A DNA stretch of 64,000 nucleotides from Actinoplanes siamensis (GTDB lineage: Bacteria; Actinomycetota; Actinomycetes; Mycobacteriales; Micromonosporaceae). Below the pieces are notes generated by a model that was not told the DNA's origin, searched no databases, and was given only the letters and a program-made list of their open reading frames with translations. Below are positions 9,277 to 18,533 of this stretch, piece by piece. The stretch covers positions 295,709 through 359,708 of the forward strand of contig NZ_BOMW01000006.1 of assembly GCF_016862395.1 (NCBI RefSeq). Direction: 5' to 3'. The first letter of the stretch is position 1; every line of letters starts with the position of its first letter. Made by a program: the position numbers and the translations under genes.

Positions 9277-9572
9277 TGGATTCCTTCCGTCGGAAAAACC
9301 CGAGTCCACCCGGAACCGCAGCCTGGGCCGGGTGCCCTCGGAACCCGCTTCGCAGCAGCTGAGCGGGGTTTTCGTACAGCACGGCAGCTCGACGGTTTCC
9401 CTGCCCGTCATACCTTGACGGGTAGGTCTCGGCGAGTGCAGCGATCTAGGAACTGCTGCCCGGCGTATGCCTTGCTGAGAAGTGAGACAAGCCAGGACGG
9501 CCCAGAAATCTCGGGGGTGCGCCGAACCGCAGAGATCGCTTGCTTCGCGGCTGTGCTAGGTCTAGAGCGTAA
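9277..9572. other. rho 5' region, no gene seen
   Basis: These 296 bp separate the thrB stop from the rho start. No conserved small gene is evident and the frames through it are antisense shadows. It presumably carries the rho promoter and leader, but I see no confident -35/-10 pair or strong hairpin. Confidence 0.4.
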
Positions 9573-10523
9573 TCAACTCTTGCGACCTGCGGCAACAGGA
9601 CCCCGCTCGGCGTGTTCCACCATACCCCCTTTCACAACTGCACCGGCGCTGTCCACGCCCAGCACTTCGCCGCGCCACTGCGTGCCCGGGTGGAAATCGC
9701 CCGGGACCTCGGTCAATGCGAGTACGGTCGGGCCGGCCCCGCTGATCACGGCGGCCACGCCGACCGATCGCAGAGCGGACATCAGGGACGCCGACCCCGG
9801 CATCCCCGCAGCGCGGTAGCTCTGGTGCAGCCGGTCCTCGGTGGCCGCGAACAGCAGCCCCGGATCGCTCGTGAGCGCGTGCGTGAGCAGGGCGGCTCGG
9901 CCCGCGTTGAACGCGGCGTCGCGGTGCGGGACCTGCGGCGGCAGCGCGGCGCGGGCGGAGGCGGTGTAACCCCGCTCCGCGGGGACGAAGACCATCGGCC
10001 GTACGCCCTCCGCCGGGTCCAACCGCACGGCACGCGCGCCTGTCCCCTCGGTCCAGGCCACGGTGAACCCGCCGAGCAGGCACGGCGCCACGTTGTCCGG
10101 GTGCCCCTCGATCCTCGCGGCGACGCGCAGCGCGGCCGCGTCGTCGATCCGTTCCGCACCGCCCTCGACCAGGCCGCGCGCCAGCTGCACGCCGCCGACG
10201 ATGGCCGCCGAGGAGCTGCCCAGGCCACGAGCCTGCGGGATCCGGTTGACGCACCGCACGGCCAGCCCGGGCGGACGCTCGCCGAGCTCGTCGAAGGTGG
10301 CCAGCATCGCGCGCACCACCAGGTGGTCCTCGCCGGCGGGCAGCTCACCCTCGCCCTGCCCGCTGATCTCGACGTGGCAGCCGCCGGCGGTCACCCGGGC
10401 GGTCAGATCGTCGTAAAGGGCCAGCGCGAGGCCCAGCGCGTCGAAGCCCGGGCCCAGGTTGGCGCTGGTCGCCGGGGTGCTGACGGTAACCGCATCGGTG
10501 ACGAAGGTCAGGCCCATCGCCAT
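9573..10523 (-). CDS. thrB: Homoserine kinase
   Basis: This 316-residue GHMP kinase phosphorylates L-homoserine to O-phosphohomoserine, the substrate of ThrC. The GHMP ATP-binding motif is ARGLGSSSAAIVGG, with the N-terminal STPATSANLGPGFD and the C-terminal AAVISGAGPTVLAL also present. Two start codons are possible (MAMGLTF at 10523, MGLTF at 10517) and neither has a clear ribosome-binding site. In most actinobacteria thrB follows thrC directly. Here about 5 kb of transporter genes separates them. Confidence 0.95.
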   Translation of the reverse strand: MAMGLTFVTDAVTVSTPATSANLGPGFDALGLALALYDDLTARVTAGGCHVEISGQGEGELPAGEDHLVVRAMLATFDELGERPPGLAVRCVNRIPQARGLGSSSAAIVGGVQLARGLVEGGAERIDDAAALRVAARIEGHPDNVAPCLLGGFTVAWTEGTGARAVRLDPAEGVRPMVFVPAERGYTASARAALPPQVPHRDAAFNAGRAALLTHALTSDPGLLFAATEDRLHQSYRAAGMPGSASLMSALRSVGVAAVISGAGPTVLALTEVPGDFHPGTQWRGEVLGVDSAGAVVKGGMVEHAERGPVAAGRKS

Positions 10524-10542
10524 ATGCTAGGACGTGATCATC

Positions 10543-11793
10543 TCAGGGTGACGGCCGCGCTCCGGGAATCTCACTTCCGGTCTCGGACGCCGGCCCGAGC
10601 CGGCGCGCGGCCAGCCACCAGGCGGCCGCGTAGACCGTCGTGACCAGGCCACACCCGATCAGCACGACCCGCTGGTCGACGTGGTCGACGACGGCGCTCG
10701 CGCCGAGCTGGCTGATCGCGATGGCGAGCGTGGCGAGCATCAGGTCGGTGGCGAAGACCCGGCCGCGGAGCCGGTCCGGGACCTCGGCCTGGAGCACGAA
10801 GTTGGACAGGATCCAGTTGGTGCCGCCGGCGAAGTGCGCGACGAACACCAGCAGCAGCACGAGCGGGAACCACGGGCTGAACGCGACGCCGAGGTAGCCG
10901 GCCCCGTACAACGCCATCGACAACGCCAGGCCGGGCAGCAGCCAGGCGCGGCGGTTCAGCACCCGGCGCATCAGGAACGGGCCGAACAGAGCGCCCGCGC
11001 CGCGGACCGCGAAGAGCAGGCCGGCGCCGAGCGCGCCGGCCCCGTGCGCCGCGGCGATCAGCGGGAAGACGGTCAGCACGCCGTTGCCGAGGCCGACCGC
11101 CGACTTGACGGTGACCAGCGCCCGGATCCGGGGCCGCGCGGCGATGTAACCGAACGCCTCGCGCAGCGCGCGCATCGGGTGCGGATGCCCGTCCGGGCCG
11201 GCGCCGCCGGCCTGCAGCGGGCGCTGGACCAGGCCGGTGAGCACGCTGCCGGCCAGCAGGCAGGCAGCGGTGACCGAGAAACAGGTGTACGGCCCGAACG
11301 CGTTGCTCACCACGCCGCCCAGCGACGCGCCGAGCACCGTCATCGTTCCCCAGGCCGAGCCGGCGATCGCGTTGGCGGCCGGCAGGTCGGCCGGATCCAC
11401 CACGTTCGGCAGCGCGGCCGAGCTGGCCGGCTGGTAGAACGCCTTGGCCACGGCCATCGCCCCGATCGCCACCAGGGCCAGCGGCGCGGTGGCCGCCGAC
11501 CGGACCGCGAACAGCACCAGCACCGCGGCGAACGAGGCGAGGTTCGCGGCGATCAGGATCTTCCGCCGGTCGACGCGGTCGGCGAGGGTCCCGGTGTACG
11601 GCAGCAGCAGCGCGTTGATCCCGGTGTCCACGGCCAGCACCAGACCGCCCCAGAAGCCGTGCCCGGTCAGCTCCGGCAGCAGCACCAGCAGCGGCACCAT
11701 GACGAACCAGTCCGCTCCGAAGACCACCAGCTCAGCGCCGAACAGGCGGCGGAAGTCGCGATTGCGGGTAAGGACCGTGAGCGTTGCTGGCAC
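10543..11793 (-). CDS. MFS transporter
   Basis: This is a 12-segment major facilitator protein of about 416 residues, resembling DHA3-type exporters. The loop 2-3 signature is TGTLADRVDRRKIL. It lies just upstream of thrB with a 19-bp gap, but nothing indicates a role in threonine metabolism; a drug or amino-acid exporter is possible. I chose the GTG at 11793 because the upstream in-frame ATG at 11841 lies inside the preceding terminator hairpin. Confidence 0.82.
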   Translation of the reverse strand: MPATLTVLTRNRDFRRLFGAELVVFGADWFVMVPLLVLLPELTGHGFWGGLVLAVDTGINALLLPYTGTLADRVDRRKILIAANLASFAAVLVLFAVRSAATAPLALVAIGAMAVAKAFYQPASSAALPNVVDPADLPAANAIAGSAWGTMTVLGASLGGVVSNAFGPYTCFSVTAACLLAGSVLTGLVQRPLQAGGAGPDGHPHPMRALREAFGYIAARPRIRALVTVKSAVGLGNGVLTVFPLIAAAHGAGALGAGLLFAVRGAGALFGPFLMRRVLNRRAWLLPGLALSMALYGAGYLGVAFSPWFPLVLLLVFVAHFAGGTNWILSNFVLQAEVPDRLRGRVFATDLMLATLAIAISQLGASAVVDHVDQRVVLIGCGLVTTVYAAAWWLAARRLGPASETGSEIPGARPSP

Positions 11794-11824
11794 GTACCGG
11801 AATCTAGCCGTGCCGCGGAAAGCG

Positions 11825-11855
11825 CCGATGCCCGGCCGCACCGGCCGGGCATCGG
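11825..11855. terminator. Terminator between the RND pump and the MFS gene
   Basis: A 13-bp stem (arms 11825-11837 and 11843-11855) has a 5-nt loop. A T-rich run follows on the + strand at 11860-11880. It lies 36 bp past the RND gene stop and argues that the MFS gene has its own promoter. Confidence 0.6.
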
Positions 11856-11891
11856 ATGGTTATTTCTTTCTTATTTTTTTCCGGTACGGAC

Positions 11892-14800
11892 CTAGCCCTG
11901 GTCCGGCTGCGGCTTGTTCGGGCCCTTCGGCATCTTCAGCACCTCGAACTGGTCGGTGTACCCGCGCAGCGCCCCGCTCGCGGCGGGCTCGGCCGGCTCG
12001 GTCTCCCCGGGCTCCACCGCGGCGCCGCCGGGCACCGTGACCGGCTCGGCCGCCGCCGGCGCCGGGGTCTCCGGCTGACCGGCCCGGCGGGCCCGCCTGG
12101 CCTCGCGCTTGGCCCGCCGCCGCTCCTTGCGGCTCTCCACCATCGTGTAGAGCGTCGGCACCAGCACCAGGGTCAGCAGCGTCGAGCTGACCAGACCACC
12201 GATCACCACGATCGCCAGCGGCTGGGAGATGAACCCGCCCTCGCCGGTCAGGCCGAGCGCCATCGGGATGAGCGCGAAGATCGTCGCGATGGCGGTCATC
12301 AGGATCGGCCGCAGCCGGTGCCGCCCGCCCTCGACCACCGCTTCCTGGACGCCCATGCCGGCCGCCCGGTAGTGGTTGATCAGGTCCATCAGCACGATCG
12401 CGTTGGTGACCACGATGCCCACCAGCATCAGCACGCCGATCAGGGCCGGCACGCCGAGCGGGGTGCCGGTGGCCAGCAGCAGACCGATCGCGCCGGTCGC
12501 CGCGAACGGGATGGAGACCAGCAGGATGATCGGCTGCACGATGCTGCGGAACGTCGCCACCATGATGATGAAGACGATCGCGATGGCCGCCAGGACGGCG
12601 AGGCCGAGCTGCTTGAACGCCTCCGCCTGGTCGGCGCTGACGCCACCGACAGTGGTCGAGGCGCCGGCCGGCAGGGTCAGCGCGTCCAGCTTCTTGTTCA
12701 GATCCTGGGTGACCTTGCTCAGGTTCGAGCCGGTGACCGTGCCGGTGACCGTGGCGGTGCGGTCGCCGTCCGTCCGGGTCACCTGCTCCGGGCCGTTCAC
12801 CTGCTTGATCTCGGCCACCTGACCCAGCGGCACCGGGCCCTTGGCGGTGGTCAGCGGCAGCGCCGCGAGGGCGGCCGGGCTGGCGGGCGCGGAGCCGAAC
12901 GAGATCACCACGTCCTGGCTCTGGCCGTCGATGCTGATCTGACCGGCCGGGACGGACCGGAACATGCCGGCCACGGTCTGGCCGACCTGCGCCTCGGTGA
13001 GCCCGGCGGTCGCGGCGGCCTTGCGGTCCACCACCACGTCCAGGCGCGGCACGCTGGCCGCCAGCGTGGTGTCCACGTCGGCGACCCCGCCGAGCCCGGC
13101 CATCACGCCCCGGACCTGCTCGGTCGCGGCGGCCAGCACCTCGTTGTCGGCGGCGGTCACCTCGACCGAGAGCTGGCTGCTGCCCAGCCCCGAGCTCTCC
13201 TGACCGATCTTGATCTCACCGGCGCCGGTCAGCTTCGCGAACTCGGCGCGGAGCTGGTCGGAGACCTGCTCGGCGTCGGCGTCCTCGTCCAGGCCCACGT
13301 TGAAGGTCGCGGTGCCGGCGCCGCCGCCCCCGGCGAACGGGTTCGACGCGTTGCCGCCGACGGTGACCTGGTAGGTCGACACATCGGTGCGGTTGGCGAC
13401 GATCGCCTCGACCTTCCTGGCCGCCTCGTCGGTGGCCGCCAGGCTGGTGCCGACCGGCAGCTCCTGGGTGACGGTGATGCTGTCCTGGCCGGACTCGTCC
13501 AGGAAGTTCGTCTCCAGGCGGGTGGAGAGCGCGAACGTGCCGATCAGCACCACGATGCCGATCAGCACCGTGGTCCAGCGGCGGGTGGTCGCGAACCGGA
13601 TGACCGGCAGGTAGCCGCGCTGCAGCGGGCTGCGCAGCTCCTTCTCCTCGGCGGCCCGGCGGATCGCCTCGGTGTCCGCGTCGCCCTTCGGCGGGCGGAG
13701 GAACCAGTACGCCAGCACCGGCACCACGGTCAGCGCCACGAACAGCGAGGCCAGCAGCGCCACCGTGACGGTGACCGCGAAGGACGAGAAGATCTGCCCG
13801 ACCAGACCGCCGACCAGGGCGATCGGGGCGAAGACGGCGACCGTGGTGAGCGTCGAGGCGGTGACCGCGCCGGACACCTCGCGGACCGCGGCGAGAATGG
13901 CGTGGACCTTCTCCTCGCCGTACTCGAGATGGCGTTTGATGTTCTCCAGGACGACGATCGAGTCGTCCACCACCCGGCCCACCGCGATCGTCAGCGCGCC
14001 GAGGGTGAGCAGGTTCAGCGTGTAGTCGCCGACCCAGAGCGCGATCAGCGCGATCAGCACGGAGAGCGGGATGGAGACCGCGGTGACCAGCGTCGAGCGG
14101 ACGCTGAGCAGGAAGATCAGGATGACCACCACGGCCATCGCCAGGCCGAGCAGGCCCTCGGTGGTCAGGCTCTTGATCGAGCGCTCCACGAACGGCGCCT
14201 GGTCGGTGATCACGGTGAGCTTGGCGCCGGAGTCCTTCTCCAGGTCGGCGAGCTTGTCGCGGACCTGGTGCGAGATCTCCACCGGGTTGCCGTCCGGCCG
14301 CGCGGTGACCGCGATGCCGAGGCTGTCCACACCGTCGGTGCGCGTGTACGACTCGGCCGCGGGCAGCTTGCTCTCCACCTTGGCCACGTCACCGAGGCGC
14401 ACCGGCGCCCGGGAGCCGGTCAGGTACACGTCCTCCAGCTGCTGCACAGTGGTGATCGGGGTGCCCACCTGCACGGTCAGCGACTTGGTGCCGTCGGTGA
14501 CCGCGCCGGCCGGGATCGAGACGCCGTTGGCCTGCAGCACGGTGGGCAGCGAGGTGGGGGCGATCCCGGCCGCGCCCATCTTCGCCAGGTCCGGCGTGAT
14601 CACGACCTGCTTGCCGCGGGCGCCGGTGATCTGGGTGTCGCGCACCCCGGTGATGCTGTTCAGCTCCGGGACCACTGTCTCGTTCAGCTTGTTGAGCAGG
14701 TCGCTCTCGTCGGTCCCGCCGGAGGCGGCGAGCACGATCGCCGGGATGTCGTCGGTGCCGCCGGCGAAGACCTGCGGGTCGACGTCGTCCGGCAGCTGCG

Positions 14801-15152
14801 ACTGGATCCGGTTGATCGAGGTGGTGACCTGGTTGACGGCGGACTCGATGTCCGTACCGAACTCGAACAGCACCACGACGCTCGACACGTTCTCGCGCGA
14901 GGTCGAGGTGACCGAGTCGATGCCGTCGATGCCCTTGACCGCGTCCTCGACCGGCTTGGTGACCTGTTCCTCGACCGTCTCCGGCGAGGCGCCGGGCAGC
15001 ACCGCGCTGACGAACGCGGCGGGCAGCTCGATCGACGGGAACAGCTGCTGTTTCAAGGACGGAATCGCGAAGAGGCCGAAGCCGCTGATCACAATCGCGA
15101 TCAGGGCGACCAGACCTCGGTTGGCAAGGCTGAGCCGTGTCAGAGCTGACAT
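11892..15152 (-). CDS. RND efflux pump, AcrB/HAE1-like
   Basis: The protein has 1086 residues. It begins with the TM1 and porter sequence of the AcrB family (LPGASPETVEEQVTKPVE), contains the TM4 proton-relay region LNLLTLGALTIAVGRVVDDS with its Asp pair, and has the second half-repeat. It ends in a charged Ala/Pro-rich cytoplasmic tail. It is a proton-driven exporter or lipid/metabolite flippase. No membrane-fusion or outer-membrane partner gene is adjacent, as expected for a Gram-positive organism. I chose the ATG at 15152 (GGGGGAG upstream) over a GTG 6 bp earlier. The divergent MarR gene probably controls it. Confidence 0.9.
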   Translation of the reverse strand: MSALTRLSLANRGLVALIAIVISGFGLFAIPSLKQQLFPSIELPAAFVSAVLPGASPETVEEQVTKPVEDAVKGIDGIDSVTSTSRENVSSVVVLFEFGTDIESAVNQVTTSINRIQSQLPDDVDPQVFAGGTDDIPAIVLAASGGTDESDLLNKLNETVVPELNSITGVRDTQITGARGKQVVITPDLAKMGAAGIAPTSLPTVLQANGVSIPAGAVTDGTKSLTVQVGTPITTVQQLEDVYLTGSRAPVRLGDVAKVESKLPAAESYTRTDGVDSLGIAVTARPDGNPVEISHQVRDKLADLEKDSGAKLTVITDQAPFVERSIKSLTTEGLLGLAMAVVVILIFLLSVRSTLVTAVSIPLSVLIALIALWVGDYTLNLLTLGALTIAVGRVVDDSIVVLENIKRHLEYGEEKVHAILAAVREVSGAVTASTLTTVAVFAPIALVGGLVGQIFSSFAVTVTVALLASLFVALTVVPVLAYWFLRPPKGDADTEAIRRAAEEKELRSPLQRGYLPVIRFATTRRWTTVLIGIVVLIGTFALSTRLETNFLDESGQDSITVTQELPVGTSLAATDEAARKVEAIVANRTDVSTYQVTVGGNASNPFAGGGGAGTATFNVGLDEDADAEQVSDQLRAEFAKLTGAGEIKIGQESSGLGSSQLSVEVTAADNEVLAAATEQVRGVMAGLGGVADVDTTLAASVPRLDVVVDRKAAATAGLTEAQVGQTVAGMFRSVPAGQISIDGQSQDVVISFGSAPASPAALAALPLTTAKGPVPLGQVAEIKQVNGPEQVTRTDGDRTATVTGTVTGSNLSKVTQDLNKKLDALTLPAGASTTVGGVSADQAEAFKQLGLAVLAAIAIVFIIMVATFRSIVQPIILLVSIPFAATGAIGLLLATGTPLGVPALIGVLMLVGIVVTNAIVLMDLINHYRAAGMGVQEAVVEGGRHRLRPILMTAIATIFALIPMALGLTGEGGFISQPLAIVVIGGLVSSTLLTLVLVPTLYTMVESRKERRRAKREARRARRAGQPETPAPAAAEPVTVPGGAAVEPGETEPAEPAASGALRGYTDQFEVLKMPKGPNKPQPDQG

Positions 15153-15189
15153 GGGCACTCCCCCGAGATAATTTCGTCCGACACTGATA

Positions 15190-15206
15190 GTTTGCCTGAC
15201 GCGAAC
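15190..15206. promoter_or_regulatory. Candidate MarR operator
   Basis: An imperfect palindrome, GTTTGC N5 GCGAAC, lies in the 56-bp gap between the divergent RND pump and marR genes. MarR proteins typically bind such 16-20 bp palindromes to repress a divergent pump and themselves. The assignment is inference. Confidence 0.4.
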
Positions 15207-15208
15207 AA

Positions 15209-15736
15209 ATGGTTTTCGATGGGGGTCCGTTGGTACGGTCTGTCGACAGATGGACCCACGACGGCCATCAGCACGTCACGAAGGAGCGGGCGCTGAGCGA
15301 GAAAGAACAGCTCATCGCAGACATCATGGGCGCACAGATCCGCCTGGAGCAGTTGTTTGCCGACGATCGGTCCCAGCCGCTGTTCGCGTCGCATCTGACG
15401 ATGTCGCAGCTCAAGATCCTGATTCTGCTGTCCCGGCGGGGCACGCTGGCCGGCGGCGAACTGGCCCGCCTGATGGGCGTGGGCGCCGCCGCCCTGAGCG
15501 GCATGATCGACCGGCTCGTGGTGCAGGATCTGGTCACCCGCACGGAAGACCTCAACGACCGGCGGGTCCGGCGGATCGGCCTCACGAAGGCGGGTGACGA
15601 GCTCATCGACGGCATCATCACCGCGGGAGCCGAGAAACAGCGCAAGCTCCTCAGCCGGCTCACAGCCGAGGAGCTCGCGGTGGTGTCTCAGGCGATGGGG
15701 ATCCTGGTCCGGGAGGCCGGCTCAGGCGAGATCTAG
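15209..15736 (+). CDS. MarR-family transcriptional regulator
   Basis: The protein has up to 175 residues. The winged-helix core includes [16 protein letters not shown], the recognition-helix region [14 protein letters not shown], and the wing [16 protein letters not shown]. It is divergent from the RND pump and probably represses it, responding to a pump substrate. The start is uncertain. The ATG at 15209 has no ribosome-binding site, whereas a CTG at 15293 (LSEKEQLI) sits 6 bp after AAGGAG and would give 147 residues, nearer the family length. The 3' end overlaps the convergent thrC by 15 bp. Confidence 0.87.
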   Translation: MVFDGGPLVRSVDRWTHDGHQHVTKERALSEKEQLIADIMGAQIRLEQLFADDRSQPLFASHLTMSQLKILILLSRRGTLAGGELARLMGVGAAALSGMIDRLVVQDLVTRTEDLNDRRVRRIGLTKAGDELIDGIITAGAEKQRKLLSRLTAEELAVVSQAMGILVREAGSGEI

Positions 15737-16771
15737 CGCCCTCGCCGCGACCAGCGCGTCGTTGGCCACCACTGTCGGCGACGGCGCGGTGGAGATCGCC
15801 CACTCCGGGTCCTTCAGGCCGTGCCCGGTCACCGTGCACACCACCCGCGACCCGGCCGGGATCCGGCCGGCCGCCGCCTGCTGGAGCAGGCCGGCCACGC
15901 TCGCCGCGCTGCCCAACTCGACGAAGACGCCGACCTCACGGGCGAGCAGCCGGTACGCGTTGAGGATGTCCCGGTCGGTGACCGCGGAGATCAGGCCGCC
16001 CGACGAGTCGCGCGCGTCGAGCGCCTTGGTCCAGCTCGCCGGGTTGCCGATGCGGATCGCCGTGGCGATGGTGGAGGGCTGCTCGACCACCTTGCCGGTC
16101 ACGATCGGTGCCGCGCCGGCCGCCTGGAACCCGAACATCCTCGGCAGCCGGGTGCTGTTGCCGGCCTCCCGGTCCTCCTGGTAGCCCATCCAGTAGGCGG
16201 AGATGTTGCCGGCGTTGCCGACCGGCAGGCAGTGGATGTCCGGCGCGTCGCCGAGCGCCTCGACGATCTCGAAGGCCGCGGTCTTCTGCCCGTGCAGGCG
16301 GAAGATGTTCACCGAGTTGACCAGCGCCACCGGGAAGTCCTGGGACAGTTTCGAGGCCAGCGACAGGCAGTCGTCGAAGTTGCCCTCGACCTGGAGCAGC
16401 CGGGCCCCGTGCACCAGGGCCTGGGACAGCTTGCCCAGCGCGATCTTGCCCTGCGGCACCAGCACGGCGCAGCCGATCCCGGCACGGGCCGCGTACGCCG
16501 CGGCGGAGGCCGAGGTGTTGCCGGTGGACGCGCAGATGATCGTCTTCGCGCCCTCCTCGACCGCCTTGGAGACCGCCATGGTCATGCCGCGGTCCTTGAA
16601 CGAACCGGTCGGGTTGGCGCCCTCCACCTTGAGGTGGACGTCCGCGCCGACCCGCTGGGACAGCACCGGCGCCGGCACCAGCGGCGTGTCGCCCTCGTGC
16701 AACGTGACCACCGGGGTGGCCTCGGTCACCGGGAGCCGGTCCCGGTACGCCTCGATCAAACCCCGCCACAT
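15722..16771 (-). CDS. thrC: Threonine synthase
   Basis: This 349-residue fold-type-II PLP enzyme converts O-phosphohomoserine to threonine. The PLP lysine is Lys59 in [10 protein letters not shown], the serine/glycine loop is [16 protein letters not shown], and the phosphate-binding loop is [17 protein letters not shown] chose the ATG at 16771, with GAGGAG about 8 bp upstream, over a GTG 9 bp earlier. It is separated from the upstream VOC gene by 77 bp, but belongs to the argS-lysA-hom-thrC block. Confidence 0.96.
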   Translation of the reverse strand: MWRGLIEAYRDRLPVTEATPVVTLHEGDTPLVPAPVLSQRVGADVHLKVEGANPTGSFKDRGMTMAVSKAVEEGAKTIICASTGNTSASAAAYAARAGIGCAVLVPQGKIALGKLSQALVHGARLLQVEGNFDDCLSLASKLSQDFPVALVNSVNIFRLHGQKTAAFEIVEALGDAPDIHCLPVGNAGNISAYWMGYQEDREAGNSTRLPRMFGFQAAGAAPIVTGKVVEQPSTIATAIRIGNPASWTKALDARDSSGGLISAVTDRDILNAYRLLAREVGVFVELGSAASVAGLLQQAAAGRIPAGSRVVCTVTGHGLKDPEWAISTAPSPTVVANDALVAARALDLA

Positions 16772-16848
16772 GGCCGTCACTCCTCACTCGAGCCGGGCAA
16801 TCGCGCACAGCGTGCCCCACACATCCGATCTTTGGGACCGGATGCCCA

Positions 16849-17220
16849 TTATTCAGGACGGTGGCTCACGGCCTCGACGTTGTTGCCGTCCGGGTCGCGC
16901 ACGAAAGCACCGTAATAGTGCTCGTGGTACTCCGGGTGCAGCTTCGGCTCGTGCAGCACCTCGGCGCCGGCCCGCGTGGCGGCCGCGAAGAACGCGTCGA
17001 CAGCGGCCCGGCCGGACGCCGAGAAGGCGATGTGCGACTCGCGGAAGCCGTCACCCTCGCTCAGCACGCCGATCCAGAAGTCGGCGTGGTCCCCGGTGCC
17101 GTAACCGATCGCCACCCGGAAGTCCGCCAGCCGGCGGGCGCCCAGCGGGGCCAGCACCGCGTCGTAGAACGCGGCGCTCGCCGCCAGATCGGTGCATTGG
17201 AAGCCCACGTGATCCAGCAC
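16849..17220 (-). CDS. VOC (glyoxalase/bleomycin-resistance) superfamily protein
   Basis: The 123-residue protein has paired beta-alpha-beta-beta-beta modules. It opens LDHVGFQCTDLAASAAFYD and ends DPDGNNVEAV, the usual VOC ending with a metal-binding glutamate. The substrate is unknown. The GTG start at 17220 overlaps the hom stop (TAGTG) and has GAGGGGGGAG upstream, so its translation is probably coupled to hom. It is not part of the usual threonine operon. Confidence 0.8.
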   Translation of the reverse strand: MLDHVGFQCTDLAASAAFYDAVLAPLGARRLADFRVAIGYGTGDHADFWIGVLSEGDGFRESHIAFSASGRAAVDAFFAAATRAGAEVLHEPKLHPEYHEHYYGAFVRDPDGNNVEAVSHRPE

Positions 17221-18533
17221 TAGCCGGCTCCCCCCTCGACCCGCAGCACGCTGGCGATCGAGCGGACGATGTCGAGCCGCGCCAGCGACTCCACCGTAGC
17301 GGCAAGCGCGGCATCCGGGGCACTGTGGGTGACGATGACCAGTTTCGCGTCGTCCGCCCGGCCGGACTGCCGGACCGTGGCGATCGAGACCTCGTGCTGG
17401 GCGAACACCCCGGCCACGGTGGCCAGCACACCCGGGCGCTCGGCCACGTCCAGGCTGATGTGGTACCGCGTCAGGGACTCGCCGATCGGGCGTACGGTCA
17501 GCTCGGCGTAGTTGCTCTCGCTCGGCGCCCGGGTGCCGGTGAGCTTGTTGCGGGCCGCCGCGACGATGTCGCCGAGCACCGCGCTCGCGGTCGGCCGACC
17601 GCCGGCGCCCCGGCCGTAGAACATCAGCGGGCCGGCGCCCTCGGCCTCGACGAAGACCGCGTTGAACGCGTCGCCGACGCTCGCCAGCGGGTGGGTCAGC
17701 GGGATCATCGCCGGGTGCACCCGCACGCTCACGTTCTCCGACCCGTCGGGGCCCGTGGTGCGCTGCGCGATGCACAGCAGCTTGATCGTGCAGCCCATCT
17801 CCTTGGCGCTGGCCATGTCGCCGGCGGTCACCCCGGTCATGCCCTCACGGAACACGTCCGCGGCGGTGACCCGGGTGTGGAAGGCCAGCGAGGCGAGGAT
17901 CGCGGCCTTGGCGGCGGCGTCGAAACCCTCCACGTCGGCGGTCGGGTCGGCCTCCGCGTACCCCAGCTCGGTGGCCTCCTCCAGCGCCTCGTTGAAGCCG
18001 GCGCCGGTGGCCGCCATCGAGGAGAGGATGAAGTTGGTGGTGCCGTTCACGATGCCGGTGACCGCGGTGACGCGGTCCCCGTGCAGGGACTCGCGCAGCG
18101 GGCGCAGCAGCGGGATCGCGCCGGCCACCGATGCCTCGTAGTACAGGTCCGCGTTGCCGTCGGCGGCCGCGTCGTGCAGGGTGCCACCATCCTCGGCGAG
18201 CAGCGCTTTGTTCGCCGTGACCACGCTCTTGCCCGCGCGCAGCGCCTCGACCAGCCAGGTCCGGGCCGGCTCGATGCCCCCGACCACCTCGATCACCACG
18301 TCCACGTCGTCACGCTTGATCAGGGCGAGCGCGTCCGAGGTGAACAGGGCCGGGTCGACCGGCAGGTCGCCGCGCTCCCGGCCGAGCCGGCGCACGGCGA
18401 TGCCGGCCAGCTCCAGCGGGGCACCGATCCGGGCGGTCAGATCGTCGGCCTGCTCGTGCAACAGCCGGATCACTTCGGTTCCGACGGTGCCGCAGCCCAG
18501 CAGGGCGAGACGGACCGGTTTCGGTTGGCTCAT
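17220..18533 (-). CDS. hom: Homoserine dehydrogenase
   Basis: The 437-residue protein reduces aspartate semialdehyde to homoserine with NAD(P)H. It has the Rossmann motif LLGCGTVGTEVIRLL, the substrate-site stretch GIVNGTTNFIL, and a C-terminal ACT domain (LDVAERPGVLATVAGVF) for threonine feedback. Its start overlaps the lysA stop in an ATGA, so it is cotranscribed with argS and lysA. Confidence 0.96.
   Translation of the reverse strand: MSQPKPVRLALLGCGTVGTEVIRLLHEQADDLTARIGAPLELAGIAVRRLGRERGDLPVDPALFTSDALALIKRDDVDVVIEVVGGIEPARTWLVEALRAGKSVVTANKALLAEDGGTLHDAAADGNADLYYEASVAGAIPLLRPLRESLHGDRVTAVTGIVNGTTNFILSSMAATGAGFNEALEEATELGYAEADPTADVEGFDAAAKAAILASLAFHTRVTAADVFREGMTGVTAGDMASAKEMGCTIKLLCIAQRTTGPDGSENVSVRVHPAMIPLTHPLASVGDAFNAVFVEAEGAGPLMFYGRGAGGRPTASAVLGDIVAAARNKLTGTRAPSESNYAELTVRPIGESLTRYHISLDVAERPGVLATVAGVFAQHEVSIATVRQSGRADDAKLVIVTHSAPDAALAATVESLARLDIVRSIASVLRVEGGAG

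Noticed and set aside
7177..9819. Open frame of 880 codons antisense to rho
   Set aside because: It is a shadow of rho with repetitive Ala/Val/Gly/Arg content and no recognisable domain. Rho itself is unmistakable.
11856..15149. Open frame of 1097 codons on the plus strand
   Set aside because: It is the antisense shadow of the RND pump gene. The predicted protein is low-complexity Arg/Gly/Asp/His with no domain, which is typical of opposite-strand frames in high-GC DNA.
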